A stretch of 64,000 bases of DNA from Nocardioides cavernaquae. GTDB lineage: Bacteria > Actinomycetota > Actinomycetes > Propionibacteriales > Nocardioidaceae. The notes under the pieces were generated by a model, which saw nothing but the letters and a program-made list of their open reading frames with translations, had not been told where the DNA came from and did no database searches. Shown piece by piece: positions 25,830 to 32,824 of the stretch. Both the position numbers and the translations under genes were made by a program. The DNA is taken from NCBI RefSeq assembly GCF_003600895.1, contig NZ_QYRP01000002.1, positions 2,666,001 to 2,730,000 of the forward strand. Direction: 5' to 3'. The first letter of the stretch is position 1. Each line of letters starts with the position of its first letter.

Positions 25830-26492
25830 ATGACTCGCCGGGGGATCCAGGACTCCATACCGCTGTTCATCCCGGCGATCCCGTTCGCCTTCGTGCTCGG
25901 AGTCGCGATCCTCGACTCCGGCATGAACGAGCTGGTCGGCTGGTCCAGCTCCTCGATCGTGTACGCCGGGGCGGCACAGCTCACGCTCGTCACCCTGCTC
26001 GGAGGAGGCGCGGCCTGGTTGGCCGCCGTCAGCGCCGCCCTCGTGGTCAACAGTCGCCACGCGTTGTACTCCCTGGCGCTGGCGCCGACCTTCCAGCGCC
26101 AACCTGCCTGGTTCCGCTGGCTGGGGTCGGCTCTCCTGATCGACCAGGTCTTCGTCCTCGCGGAGGCGCGCAAGGACGACTCCGCCGCGGACTTTCGCCG
26201 CTACTACCTGAGCTCCGCACTGTTCTTCGTCGTCGCCTGGAACCTGTGCGTGGCACTCGGCCTGCTGATCGGGCCTGCCGTGCCGACGGAGTGGGGCCTT
26301 GCGTTCGCCATTCCGGTGATGTTCACCGGAATGCTGATCGGCGGGTTGAACGCGCCGCCCAAGGTCGCTGCCGCCGCAGTCGCTGCTGCGGTCACCGCGC
26401 TGGCCGCGGGGATGCCCAACCGCACCGGGCTCCTGGTCGGTGCCGCTGCGGGCATCGCCGCCGGCATGGCAGTGGCGCGGGCACGCCGATGA
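25830..26492 (+). CDS. azlC: Branched-chain amino acid exporter, large subunit AzlC
   Basis: 220-aa AzlC family protein with about five to six membrane helices. Characteristic sequences: DSIPLFIPAIPFAFVLGVA, SSIVYAGAAQLTLVTLLG, VVNSRHALYSLALAP, IDQVFVLAEAR and an Ala-rich last helix. With AzlD it forms an inner-membrane exporter for branched-chain amino acids and analogues. CAGGAT lies 7 nt upstream of the ATG. ATGA overlap with azlD. Confidence 0.92.
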   Translation: MTRRGIQDSIPLFIPAIPFAFVLGVAILDSGMNELVGWSSSSIVYAGAAQLTLVTLLGGGAAWLAAVSAALVVNSRHALYSLALAPTFQRQPAWFRWLGSALLIDQVFVLAEARKDDSAADFRRYYLSSALFFVVAWNLCVALGLLIGPAVPTEWGLAFAIPVMFTGMLIGGLNAPPKVAAAAVAAAVTALAAGMPNRTGLLVGAAAGIAAGMAVARARR

Positions 26493-26794
26493 CGGATTTC
26501 GCGGCGGTGCTCGTCGTCGGCGTCGGCACCTTCCTGAGTCGAGGGATCTTCATCCTCGGCCTGGCGAACCGCCGGATCCCGGTCCCGGTGCTCACCGCCC
26601 TGGAGTACGTCGGGCCGGCGACGCTGGCCGCTCTCGTCGCCTCCCTGATGACGGCCGGCGGGGAGCTGGTGCTGGGGTGGCCGGAGGCTGCCGGCCTGGC
26701 TGCAGCCGTGGGCTGCGGCGTGCGCACACGCAACCTGACGGTCATCCTGCTGGCTGGCATGACGGCGTACTGGGTGGGACACGCTCTCACCTGA
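26489..26794 (+). CDS. azlD: Branched-chain amino acid exporter, small subunit AzlD
   Basis: 101-aa AzlD family membrane protein with three helices. Signature: VGVGTFLSRGIFILGL, VLTALEYVGPATLAALV and LTVILLAGMTAYWV. Partner of AzlC, with a 4-nt overlap that ensures balanced synthesis. Confidence 0.92.
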   Translation: MTDFAAVLVVGVGTFLSRGIFILGLANRRIPVPVLTALEYVGPATLAALVASLMTAGGELVLGWPEAAGLAAAVGCGVRTRNLTVILLAGMTAYWVGHALT

Positions 26795-26805
26795 GCCGGG
26801 AAGTT

Positions 26806-26821
26806 TCCTCCCCTGGGAGGA
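26806..26821. terminator. Small hairpin after azlD
   Basis: TCCTCCC-CT-GGGAGGA, a perfect 7-bp inverted repeat 11 nt after the azlD stop and 35 nt before the P450 start. Could be a terminator for azlCD or an operator for the P450 gene. Confidence 0.35.
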
Positions 26822-26856
26822 CGCGGTGACCCGCTTGCCGGAGAACACTGGCGGAC

Positions 26857-28164
26857 ATGGAGATCGCAACCCTGACCCGCTGGTACCTCGGCTTCGGACT
26901 CGGCCGGAGCCTCTTGCGGATGGCTGCGCGACGCGGAGACATGATCCCGCGGGCGCTCGTCGACCCGTCGCTCCAGGCGGATCCCTATCCGTTCTTCGAG
27001 GAGCTGCGTGCGCGCGGCCCGGTCGTGCAGGAGCGGCTGACCGCGGCGACCACGTCCCACGCCGCGACGAAGGAACTCCTCCGCAGCCCGGATGTGGGTG
27101 TGGGCGGTGGGCACGGCGAGCTGCCGAAGCCGTTGCGTCGTCTTCTGGCCGGTCTGCAGCGCGCCCAGGTGCTCGGTCCGATGGACCCGCCGTCGATGCT
27201 GGCCGTCGACGCGCCCAGGCACACCCGCTACCGCAAGCTGATCTCGCGCGAGTTCACAGCGCGTGCAGTCGCTAGGCACGAGGAGCGGATTCAGGCTGTC
27301 GCCGAACGGCTCCTCGACGACCTGGCAGCGGAGACCGGGGACGTCGACATCGTCCAGAGGTACGCCACGCTGCTCCCCGTGGCCGTCATCGGCGACCTGC
27401 TCGGCATCCCCGACGACCAGCGCGACGAGCTGCTGCGCCTGGGGAACGACGCTGCCCTGACCCTCGACCCGGGCCTCGGCCTCGCGGCGTACCGTCGCGC
27501 GGAGAGGTCGATCCGCGAGCTGCACGCGATGATCGAGGCGCACATCGTCCGGCTGCGCGAGAACCCCGGAGAGGACCTGCTCAGCCGTCTGGTGATGCTG
27601 GAGGGTGAGGATGCGCTCACCGACGTCGAACTTCATGCGATCGCCCTGCTCACCCTCGGCGCCGGCTTCGAGACCACGGTCAACCTGATCGGCCACGGCG
27701 TGCTCCTCCTCGCCGAGCACCCGGAGCAGCGCGCCCTGCTCACCGACAGGCCCGAGCTCTGGCCCAATGCGGTGGAGGAGATGCTCCGCATCCAGCCGCC
27801 GGTCCAGTTCACCCTCCGCGTGACCTACGTGCCGACCACGATCGCGGGCCAGACGATCGCGAAGGGGATGCCGGTGACGGCGATGATCGCCGCCGCGAAC
27901 CGAGATCCTTCGGTGTTCCCGGAGCCGGAGCGTTTCGACGTCACGCGGGCCAACGCGCACGACCACCTCGCGTTCTCGGCAGGGGAGCACTACTGCGTGG
28001 GCTCCGGGCTGGCCCGCCTCGAAGGCGCGATCGCGCTGCGCACCCTCTTCGAGCGCTTTCCTGATCTCGCCGTGACCGGCACGCCCGAGCTGCGGGAGAC
28101 CAGGGTGCTGCGCGGCTACGACCGGATCCCGGTGGTGCTCGGTACCCGCGTCGCGGCAGGATGA
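26857..28164 (+). CDS. Cytochrome P450
   Basis: 435 aa, soluble bacterial P450. The I-helix oxygen-activation motif is GAGFETTVNLI, the K-helix ExxR is EEMLR, and the heme loop is FSAGEHYCVGSGLAR with proximal Cys380. The Phe-x-x-Gly-x-His-x-Cys-x-Gly pattern is intact. Similar to bacterial CYP families (CYP107/CYP105-like style), but the subfamily and substrate cannot be assigned. No ferredoxin or reductase is adjacent. The next gene begins 4 nt after its stop, suggesting co-expression with the DUF1304 membrane protein. Confidence 0.93.
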   Translation: MEIATLTRWYLGFGLGRSLLRMAARRGDMIPRALVDPSLQADPYPFFEELRARGPVVQERLTAATTSHAATKELLRSPDVGVGGGHGELPKPLRRLLAGLQRAQVLGPMDPPSMLAVDAPRHTRYRKLISREFTARAVARHEERIQAVAERLLDDLAAETGDVDIVQRYATLLPVAVIGDLLGIPDDQRDELLRLGNDAALTLDPGLGLAAYRRAERSIRELHAMIEAHIVRLRENPGEDLLSRLVMLEGEDALTDVELHAIALLTLGAGFETTVNLIGHGVLLLAEHPEQRALLTDRPELWPNAVEEMLRIQPPVQFTLRVTYVPTTIAGQTIAKGMPVTAMIAAANRDPSVFPEPERFDVTRANAHDHLAFSAGEHYCVGSGLARLEGAIALRTLFERFPDLAVTGTPELRETRVLRGYDRIPVVLGTRVAAG

Positions 28165-28168
28165 GTGC

Positions 28169-28546
28169 ATGTTCACCGTCGCGCTCGTCCTTGCCGGCCT
28201 CGCCGCGCTCCTGCACGTCTACATCTGGGTCCTCGAGTCGCTGGTCTGGTCGACGAAGGGACGACGCGTCTTCGGGATCTCCGCCGAGCAGGCCGAGGCG
28301 AACCGGCAGTTCGCCTACAACCAGGGGTTCTACAACCTGTTCCTCGCGATCGGCACCGGTGTCGGTGTCGCCTTCGCGGCCGGCGACTGCCACTGGGGCA
28401 TCCCGCTGGTCGTCTTCGGCACGGCCTCCATGCTCGGCGCCGCGCTGGTGCTGGTGACGGATGACCGCACCCAGGTGCGCGGGGCGCTCGTGCAGGGCAC
28501 CTTCCCGGCTCTCGCGCTGATCGCCCTCGCACTTCACGCTCTCTGA
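28169..28546 (+). CDS. DUF1304 membrane protein
   Basis: 125-aa integral membrane protein with four helices. It matches DUF1304: HVYIWVLESLVWSTKGRRVFGI and NQGFYNLFLAIGTGVGV are characteristic. Function unknown in the family. Starts 4 nt after the P450 stop. Confidence 0.88.
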   Translation: MFTVALVLAGLAALLHVYIWVLESLVWSTKGRRVFGISAEQAEANRQFAYNQGFYNLFLAIGTGVGVAFAAGDCHWGIPLVVFGTASMLGAALVLVTDDRTQVRGALVQGTFPALALIALALHAL

Positions 28547-28861
28547 GCCGGGACCCGGCCAGGGGTTGCGAGCGGGGAGCCCCAGCCCCCGGGCCTGACG
28601 CACCCGAGCCCCCGGACCTGGAGCCCCCGGACCCGGCCCGTGCCTCTCTCCCGAGGTTCAGTCCGGCCTGTTCGGGCAGGCTCGTGGAGGCGATGGTCAG
28701 AGCGATCGGCCGACAGGCAGAGTCGGGAACTGGTGTTGACCCGACATGGCGGGTTCATCGCGGGACACCAGCCAGGATCCGGTGGTTTGGGGTGGGCGTC
28801 CGTTCCTGGGACTCCTCGACGCGCAGACTGCGCGCCGGATTCGGCAAATGGGGAATCTGTC
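28547..28861. other. 315-bp intergenic region with three 15-nt C-rich direct repeats
   Basis: A short GC hairpin (gccgg/ccggc, 28547-28559) follows the DUF1304 stop. Three near-identical 15-mers of the form agcccccggacctgg lie at 28584-28598, 28607-28621 and 28622-28636, the last two in direct tandem. The remaining about 220 bp, upstream of the SpaA-like gene, should hold its promoter but I see no convincing -35/-10 pair. No open frame here looks coding. Confidence 0.5.
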
Positions 28862-30784
28862 ATGTCCAAGCTGCACCCACACCTGAGCCGCCGCACTCGT
28901 GCGGCCGCCTTCGGCCTCGTCCTTGCCGTGGCCGGCACCGTCACCGCGGCGGTACCGAGCTCCGCCGAGGTCGCGGACGACACAGTCTTCGAGCTCGACC
29001 GCAACGCGGTCAACCAGACCCCCAACCCGACGGGTCACGACTGGAGCGACTTCGTCGGCGGAGGAACGGCCGGCTCGCTCGCGACCTCGGGGATCGTCGT
29101 CGACCCCAAGGGCGAGACGATCTTCAGCACTGGTGGTTCCAAGGATGACCTGGACATCCCGAGCTGGCGGCACTCGTCCGGCTCGGTCCCGGACAAGGAC
29201 GAGATCACCAACGCGTACGCCGCGGCGTACAACGTCGACGGTGACCTGGTGACCTACTTCGGGTCCGATCGTTTTGCGCAGAACGGCTCGGCCAACGTCG
29301 GTTTCTGGTTCCTCAAGAACCAGGTGCCCAACCCTCTTCCCGCCAACGGCACGTTCGGCATCGACCACGAGGTGCACGACGTCCTCGTGCTGAGTGAGTT
29401 CACCAACGGCGGAGCGGTCTCGACGATCGAGGTGTGGGAGTGGAACCCGGCGCAGGCCAGTGCCGGCGGCAACGGAGTGCTCAAGAAGCTCTTCCCGACC
29501 GGTGCAGCGACAACGGCCGACTGCACGGTTGCCGGGCACTCCCCGCTCGCATGCGCGACCGTCAACGCGGCTGGCATCTCCGCTCCGTGGCCGTACACCC
29601 CGAAGCAGGGCCCGGCGGGCACCATCCCGAAGGGCGGGTTCTTCGAGGGCGGCGTGAACTTGAGTGAGCTGCTGGGCACCACCCCGTGCTTCTCGTCCTT
29701 CCTCGCCGAGACCCGGTCCTCGCCGTCGCTCGACGCGACCCTCAAGGACTTCGTCTCAGGCTCGTTCCCGCTGTGCAGCGCGAACATCAGCATCGGTGAC
29801 AGCGACACGAACGCGATCGGTGAGCAGCACACGTTCACCGTGACCGTGAACAAGGTCGTCGCAGGTACGTCGTCGCCGGTCTCGGGCAACCACCCGGCCG
29901 TGACGCTGAGCGACAGCCCTGATGTCGGCGCCGACCTGCACGTCCTGGTCAACACCTGTGACAGCGTCGACACCGACGGTGCCGGACCGGACACCGGTGC
30001 GGGCACCAACGCCAGCGGGCAGTGCGTCGTCACGTTCTACTCGGACAAGGCGACAGTGGTCACCGGCTCGGCGACCTCATCGGTCGACCTCGGTGGCGGC
30101 ACCACGGTGGCCGTGGCCACCGGCACGGCAAGCAGCCCGAATGCTGTGAAGACCTTCGTCGACGGCACCCTGCGCTGGCTCAAGCACGACCACCAGGGGA
30201 CCCTCCTCGGGGGAGCCACCTTCTGGGTCTGCCAGACCACGGGCTACGACAGCAGCACGAACCCGGACACCTACCCGCCGATCGCGGACACCAACCCCGA
30301 CCCGGGCAAGGACAACGACAGCCGCTGCATCGTGGTCGCTGACAACGGATCGGCCGACGACGATCCGACCGCGGGTGAGTTCCAGATCGACGACGTCTTC
30401 CTGGGGACCTACACGATCCAGGAGAAGGCGGCACCGTCCGGCTACCAGCTCGATCCTGACGAGGTGACGGTCAACGTCGCCTTCGACAGCCCGGGCACCG
30501 CCGAGATCAACGAGTCGATCGGCCAGCCCGCGTCCGCGTTCGTCAACATCCCGCTCTACAAGGTGATCGTGCTGACCTGCACGACCACCGGTGAGCTCGT
30601 CGACTCGACCGTTGACGAGGACCCGAACACGGCGGGTGGACAGAAGGCGACCATCACCGACGCACCGGAAGGGCTAACTGAGGCCGAGTTGTGTGGCCTC
30701 GGTGGAGCGTCGTACGACAACAGGGCACCGGCGACCTACGACTACGCCGTCGAGGTCCCGGACGAGGCACCGCTGCTTCCGTAG
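28862..30784 (+). CDS. Secreted protein with SpaA-like (prealbumin-like) domain
   Basis: 640 aa. A signal peptide is clear: MSKLHPHLSRRTRAAA, then a hydrophobic stretch ending VPSSAEV. Residues about 35-290 form a globular region (FELDRNAVNQTPNP, STGGSKDDLDIP, FGSDRFAQNGSANVGFWFLK) found in other large actinobacterial surface proteins. Residues about 300-430 are an Ig-like segment. About 430-560 are a SpaA/prealbumin-like domain (LRWLKHDHQGTLLGGATF ... YTIQEKAAPSGYQLD). The protein ends EVPDEAPLLP with no LPxTG motif and no C-terminal membrane helix, so it is probably released or loosely bound. Start chosen for the signal peptide; GGGGAA lies about 8 nt upstream. Confidence 0.8.
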   Translation: MSKLHPHLSRRTRAAAFGLVLAVAGTVTAAVPSSAEVADDTVFELDRNAVNQTPNPTGHDWSDFVGGGTAGSLATSGIVVDPKGETIFSTGGSKDDLDIPSWRHSSGSVPDKDEITNAYAAAYNVDGDLVTYFGSDRFAQNGSANVGFWFLKNQVPNPLPANGTFGIDHEVHDVLVLSEFTNGGAVSTIEVWEWNPAQASAGGNGVLKKLFPTGAATTADCTVAGHSPLACATVNAAGISAPWPYTPKQGPAGTIPKGGFFEGGVNLSELLGTTPCFSSFLAETRSSPSLDATLKDFVSGSFPLCSANISIGDSDTNAIGEQHTFTVTVNKVVAGTSSPVSGNHPAVTLSDSPDVGADLHVLVNTCDSVDTDGAGPDTGAGTNASGQCVVTFYSDKATVVTGSATSSVDLGGGTTVAVATGTASSPNAVKTFVDGTLRWLKHDHQGTLLGGATFWVCQTTGYDSSTNPDTYPPIADTNPDPGKDNDSRCIVVADNGSADDDPTAGEFQIDDVFLGTYTIQEKAAPSGYQLDPDEVTVNVAFDSPGTAEINESIGQPASAFVNIPLYKVIVLTCTTTGELVDSTVDEDPNTAGGQKATITDAPEGLTEAELCGLGGASYDNRAPATYDYAVEVPDEAPLLP

Positions 30785-30797
30785 AGCGTGTCGCGAC

Positions 30798-30837
30798 GCC
30801 AGGGGCTCGCCCGGTTCCGGCCGGGCGGGCCTCTGGC
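30798..30837. terminator. Bidirectional terminator between SpaA-like and EamA genes
   Basis: 17-bp stem with two G-U pairs (gccaggggctcgcccgg and its partner) and a 6-nt loop TTCCGG, located between convergent stops at 30784 and 30842. Confidence 0.85.
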
Positions 30838-30841
30838 TCCG

Positions 30842-31669
30842 TCAGCCGGCTGCGACCAGTGCCACAGCGACGCCGCACAGCGCCAGGCCCAGACCTTGCG
30901 ACCGGCGGATGTGCTCGTGCAGCACCGTGGCGGCGAGCAGGATGGTGAAAGCCGGGTAGAGGCCGGAGAGCACGGCAGCCACCGTGATCGAACCCTCGTG
31001 GCGAGCGAAGACGAACGCAACGGTTGCGCCGACTCCCAGCGCGCCGCAGAGGACGCCGGGCAGTGCGGCGCGGTCGCGAGGCACCCAGGCCGCACGCGCA
31101 CCGGTGGCCAGGAGGGCGACGACGGCGGCCGCCACGAGCTGGTTGAGCCCGAGGGGCAGGAGGCCGCCATCCTCGGAGACCTGCGAGAGCGCGGCGAACT
31201 GACCGCCGAAGCCGAGCCCGGCGAGCACGCCGTCGATCACGCCCGCTGTGCCGGCGCGGCCCGACCCGGGGTCGCGGGCGACGAGCCAGATGCCGGGCAG
31301 AGCCGCCACGATCCCGAGCCAGACGAGCGCTGCGGGACGCTCGCCGACGGCGAGGGCGACCACGACAGGAACGACGGCCGCGCCGACGCCGGAGATCGGT
31401 GCGACGACGCCCATGCGCCCACCCGCGAGACCGCGGTACAGGAATCCCGTGCCGATGCCTGCGCCCACGCCGCCCACGGCACCCCAGCACATGTCGGCGC
31501 CGGTCGGGTCGCTGATCAGCAGCGGTGACGCGAGGATGACCAGGACGGCGCCCGCCACCGCGGCGACGAAGGCGACCGCCCACGGCGACGTACGGCGTGA
31601 GGCCAGGCCGCCGACGAAGTCGGCGACGCCGTAGAGCAGAGCCCCGGTGAGGGCGAGCAGGACGGCCAT
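30842..31669 (-). CDS. EamA/DMT family transporter
   Basis: 275-aa membrane protein with about ten hydrophobic segments arranged as two repeated halves, typical of EamA (drug/metabolite transporter) proteins. Landmarks: LYGVADFVGGLASRR at the N-terminus, GVVAPISGVGAAVVPVV in the first half, and GLYPAFTILLAATVLHEHIRR in the second half. Substrate unknown. Its ATG overlaps the stop codon of the upstream DUF456 gene by one base (TGATG). Confidence 0.87.
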   Translation of the reverse strand: MAVLLALTGALLYGVADFVGGLASRRTSPWAVAFVAAVAGAVLVILASPLLISDPTGADMCWGAVGGVGAGIGTGFLYRGLAGGRMGVVAPISGVGAAVVPVVVALAVGERPAALVWLGIVAALPGIWLVARDPGSGRAGTAGVIDGVLAGLGFGGQFAALSQVSEDGGLLPLGLNQLVAAAVVALLATGARAAWVPRDRAALPGVLCGALGVGATVAFVFARHEGSITVAAVLSGLYPAFTILLAATVLHEHIRRSQGLGLALCGVAVALVAAG

Positions 31670-32148
31670 CAGGTCGTGATCGCGCCGACGAACAGGGCGG
31701 AGGCCGCGATCAGGCCGGCCGTGAGCTCGATCAGCAGGGAGAGGCCGACCGCCTTGAGGGCGGTGACCGTGGTGCCGCGCGCTCTTGTGTGCCCGACGCG
31801 TCGGTGCTCGGCGAGGTAGATGCCGAGGACGAATCCGAGCGGCAGGCCGATGACCGGGACCACGAAGAACCCGACGATGCCGAGGACGGCACCGAGCAGG
31901 ATGGAGCTGGTGGGCACGCCGGCGTTGCGCAGGTGGCGTCCGGGCACGGCGTACTTCACGACGGTGCTGAGCGCGATGAGCACCGCGACGAAGCCGAGCA
32001 CTGCCCAGCCACGCGGCTCGTTGACCACCGCCGACCAGCCGGCGACGACGGCCAGGATCAGCAGCGTGCCCGGCATGACGGGGACGAGGATGCCGACGAG
32101 ACCGATGGCAACGCCGAGCAGGAACAGCATGTCGAGCGGGAATTCCAC
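31669..32148 (-). CDS. DUF456 membrane protein
   Basis: 159-aa DUF456 protein with four to five helices. Signature: GLVGILVPVMPGTLLIL, VPGRHLRNAGVPTSSILLGAVLG and PVIGLPLGFVLGIYLAEH. The family is glycine-zipper-like and of unknown function. GTG start with AAGGTGA as Shine-Dalgarno, which lies inside a short upstream reading frame (32153-32188). One-base overlap with the following EamA gene. Confidence 0.87.
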   Translation of the reverse strand: MEFPLDMLFLLGVAIGLVGILVPVMPGTLLILAVVAGWSAVVNEPRGWAVLGFVAVLIALSTVVKYAVPGRHLRNAGVPTSSILLGAVLGIVGFFVVPVIGLPLGFVLGIYLAEHRRVGHTRARGTTVTALKAVGLSLLIELTAGLIAASALFVGAITT

Positions 32149-32152
32149 GAGG

Positions 32153-32188
32153 TCACCTTGTCTGAGAAGGCATGGTCTGAGAAGGCAT
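32153..32188 (-). CDS. Possible 11-codon leader peptide MPSQTMPSQTR upstream of DUF456
   Basis: On the minus strand, ATG at 32188 opens 11 codons ending with TGA at 32153, 4 nt before the GTG of DUF456. The peptide is MPSQT repeated, then R, because the DNA is a 15-nt tandem repeat that keeps the frame. The stop region overlaps the DUF456 Shine-Dalgarno, so translation of this frame could influence DUF456. No codon bias suggesting amino-acid attenuation. Existence is uncertain. Confidence 0.3.
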   Translation of the reverse strand: MPSQTMPSQTR

Positions 32189-32199
32189 GGTCAGAGAAG
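32161..32199. repeat. 15-nt tandem repeat, 2.6 copies
   Basis: tctgagaaggcatgg occurs at 32161-32175 and 32176-32190, followed by a degenerate partial copy tcagagaag (32191-32199). It lies in the presumed leader of the DUF456-EamA operon. Confidence 0.75.
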
Positions 32200-32201
32200 C
32201 A

Positions 32202-32238
32202 ACCAGCCCCGGCGCCCGTTTCCGGGGCCGGGGCTGGT
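32202..32238 (-). terminator. Terminator of the DUF7455-type gene
   Basis: 12-bp stem accagccccggc (32202-32213) with its complement at 32227-32238; the 13-nt loop can pair further (cccg/cggg). It lies 20 nt beyond the stop codon of the gene at 32259. Confidence 0.75.
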
Positions 32239-32258
32239 GTGTGCTGGGGGAGGAGCGC

Positions 32259-32483
32259 TCAGTCCTCGTGGACGGCGGGTGCGGACGGCGCGAGCTTGTG
32301 GGTCTCGTCCTGCACGTTGACCGCGATCTCACGAAGCTTGTCCTCGTGCTCGCGGGCGTGGTGTGCGCAGAAGAGCAGCTCGAATCCGGAAGCGAGCTCG
32401 ACGCGGAGGTAGGCCTGGGCGCCGCAGCGGTCGCAGCGGTCGGTGGCGGTCAGGGTGCTGGCGGGAGCAACTGCGGTAGTCAC
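32259..32483 (-). CDS. DUF7455-type small zinc-ribbon-like protein
   Basis: 74-aa protein starting at a GTG (VTTAVAPASTLTATDRC) with AGAGAGG about 6 nt upstream; longer in-frame starts lack a ribosome site. Core: RCDRCGAQAYLRVELASG, LLFCAHHAREHEDKL. CxxC plus CxxH would bind one zinc ion. Homologues of this type are widespread and short in actinobacteria, and their role is unknown. It diverges from parE. Confidence 0.8.
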   Translation of the reverse strand: MTTAVAPASTLTATDRCDRCGAQAYLRVELASGFELLFCAHHAREHEDKLREIAVNVQDETHKLAPSAPAVHED

Positions 32484-32824
32484 AATCGGCCTCTCTTTCT
32501 CCGTGGTGTCCGGCTCAACGAGCGACAGGGGGAGTTGATTCCCCGAACCGCCGGTGGTTCCGGCCACATCCATCCAACCATTGCGCGTCCAGACGCTCCG
32601 GTTGGTGCCTCACCTTGTGGACATTTCTGCCGATGAGACGTCAGGTACCCGTCAGTGTGACGCCGCAACCGCTCTCGAGGTTGCGCTTTCACTCCGATAT
32701 GACCCGAATGACATCGCTTCGTGACCCTTTGGTGTGTCGCCAACATACAAACCCGCGCAAGGGATTTCCGTGAGGGCGTGCCTGCAAGGGCCTTGCGCGT
32801 GTCGCAGGTAGATTCACTCCCGAC
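32484..32824. other. 341-bp divergent promoter region between the DUF7455-type gene and parE
   Basis: Less GC-rich than its surroundings. Contains TAGATT (32809-32814), 10 nt before the parE ATG, a likely -10, and the inverted repeats at 32754-32799. No convincing coding frame. Confidence 0.5.
32754..32799. promoter_or_regulatory. Nested inverted repeats upstream of parE
   Basis: CGCGCAAGG (32754-32762) pairs with CCTTGCGCG (32791-32799). The right arm also pairs with GCAAGG at 32784-32789 (GCAAGG-G-CCTTGC). Two alternative structures or operator arrangements are possible. It overlaps the expected -35 region of parE. Confidence 0.4.
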
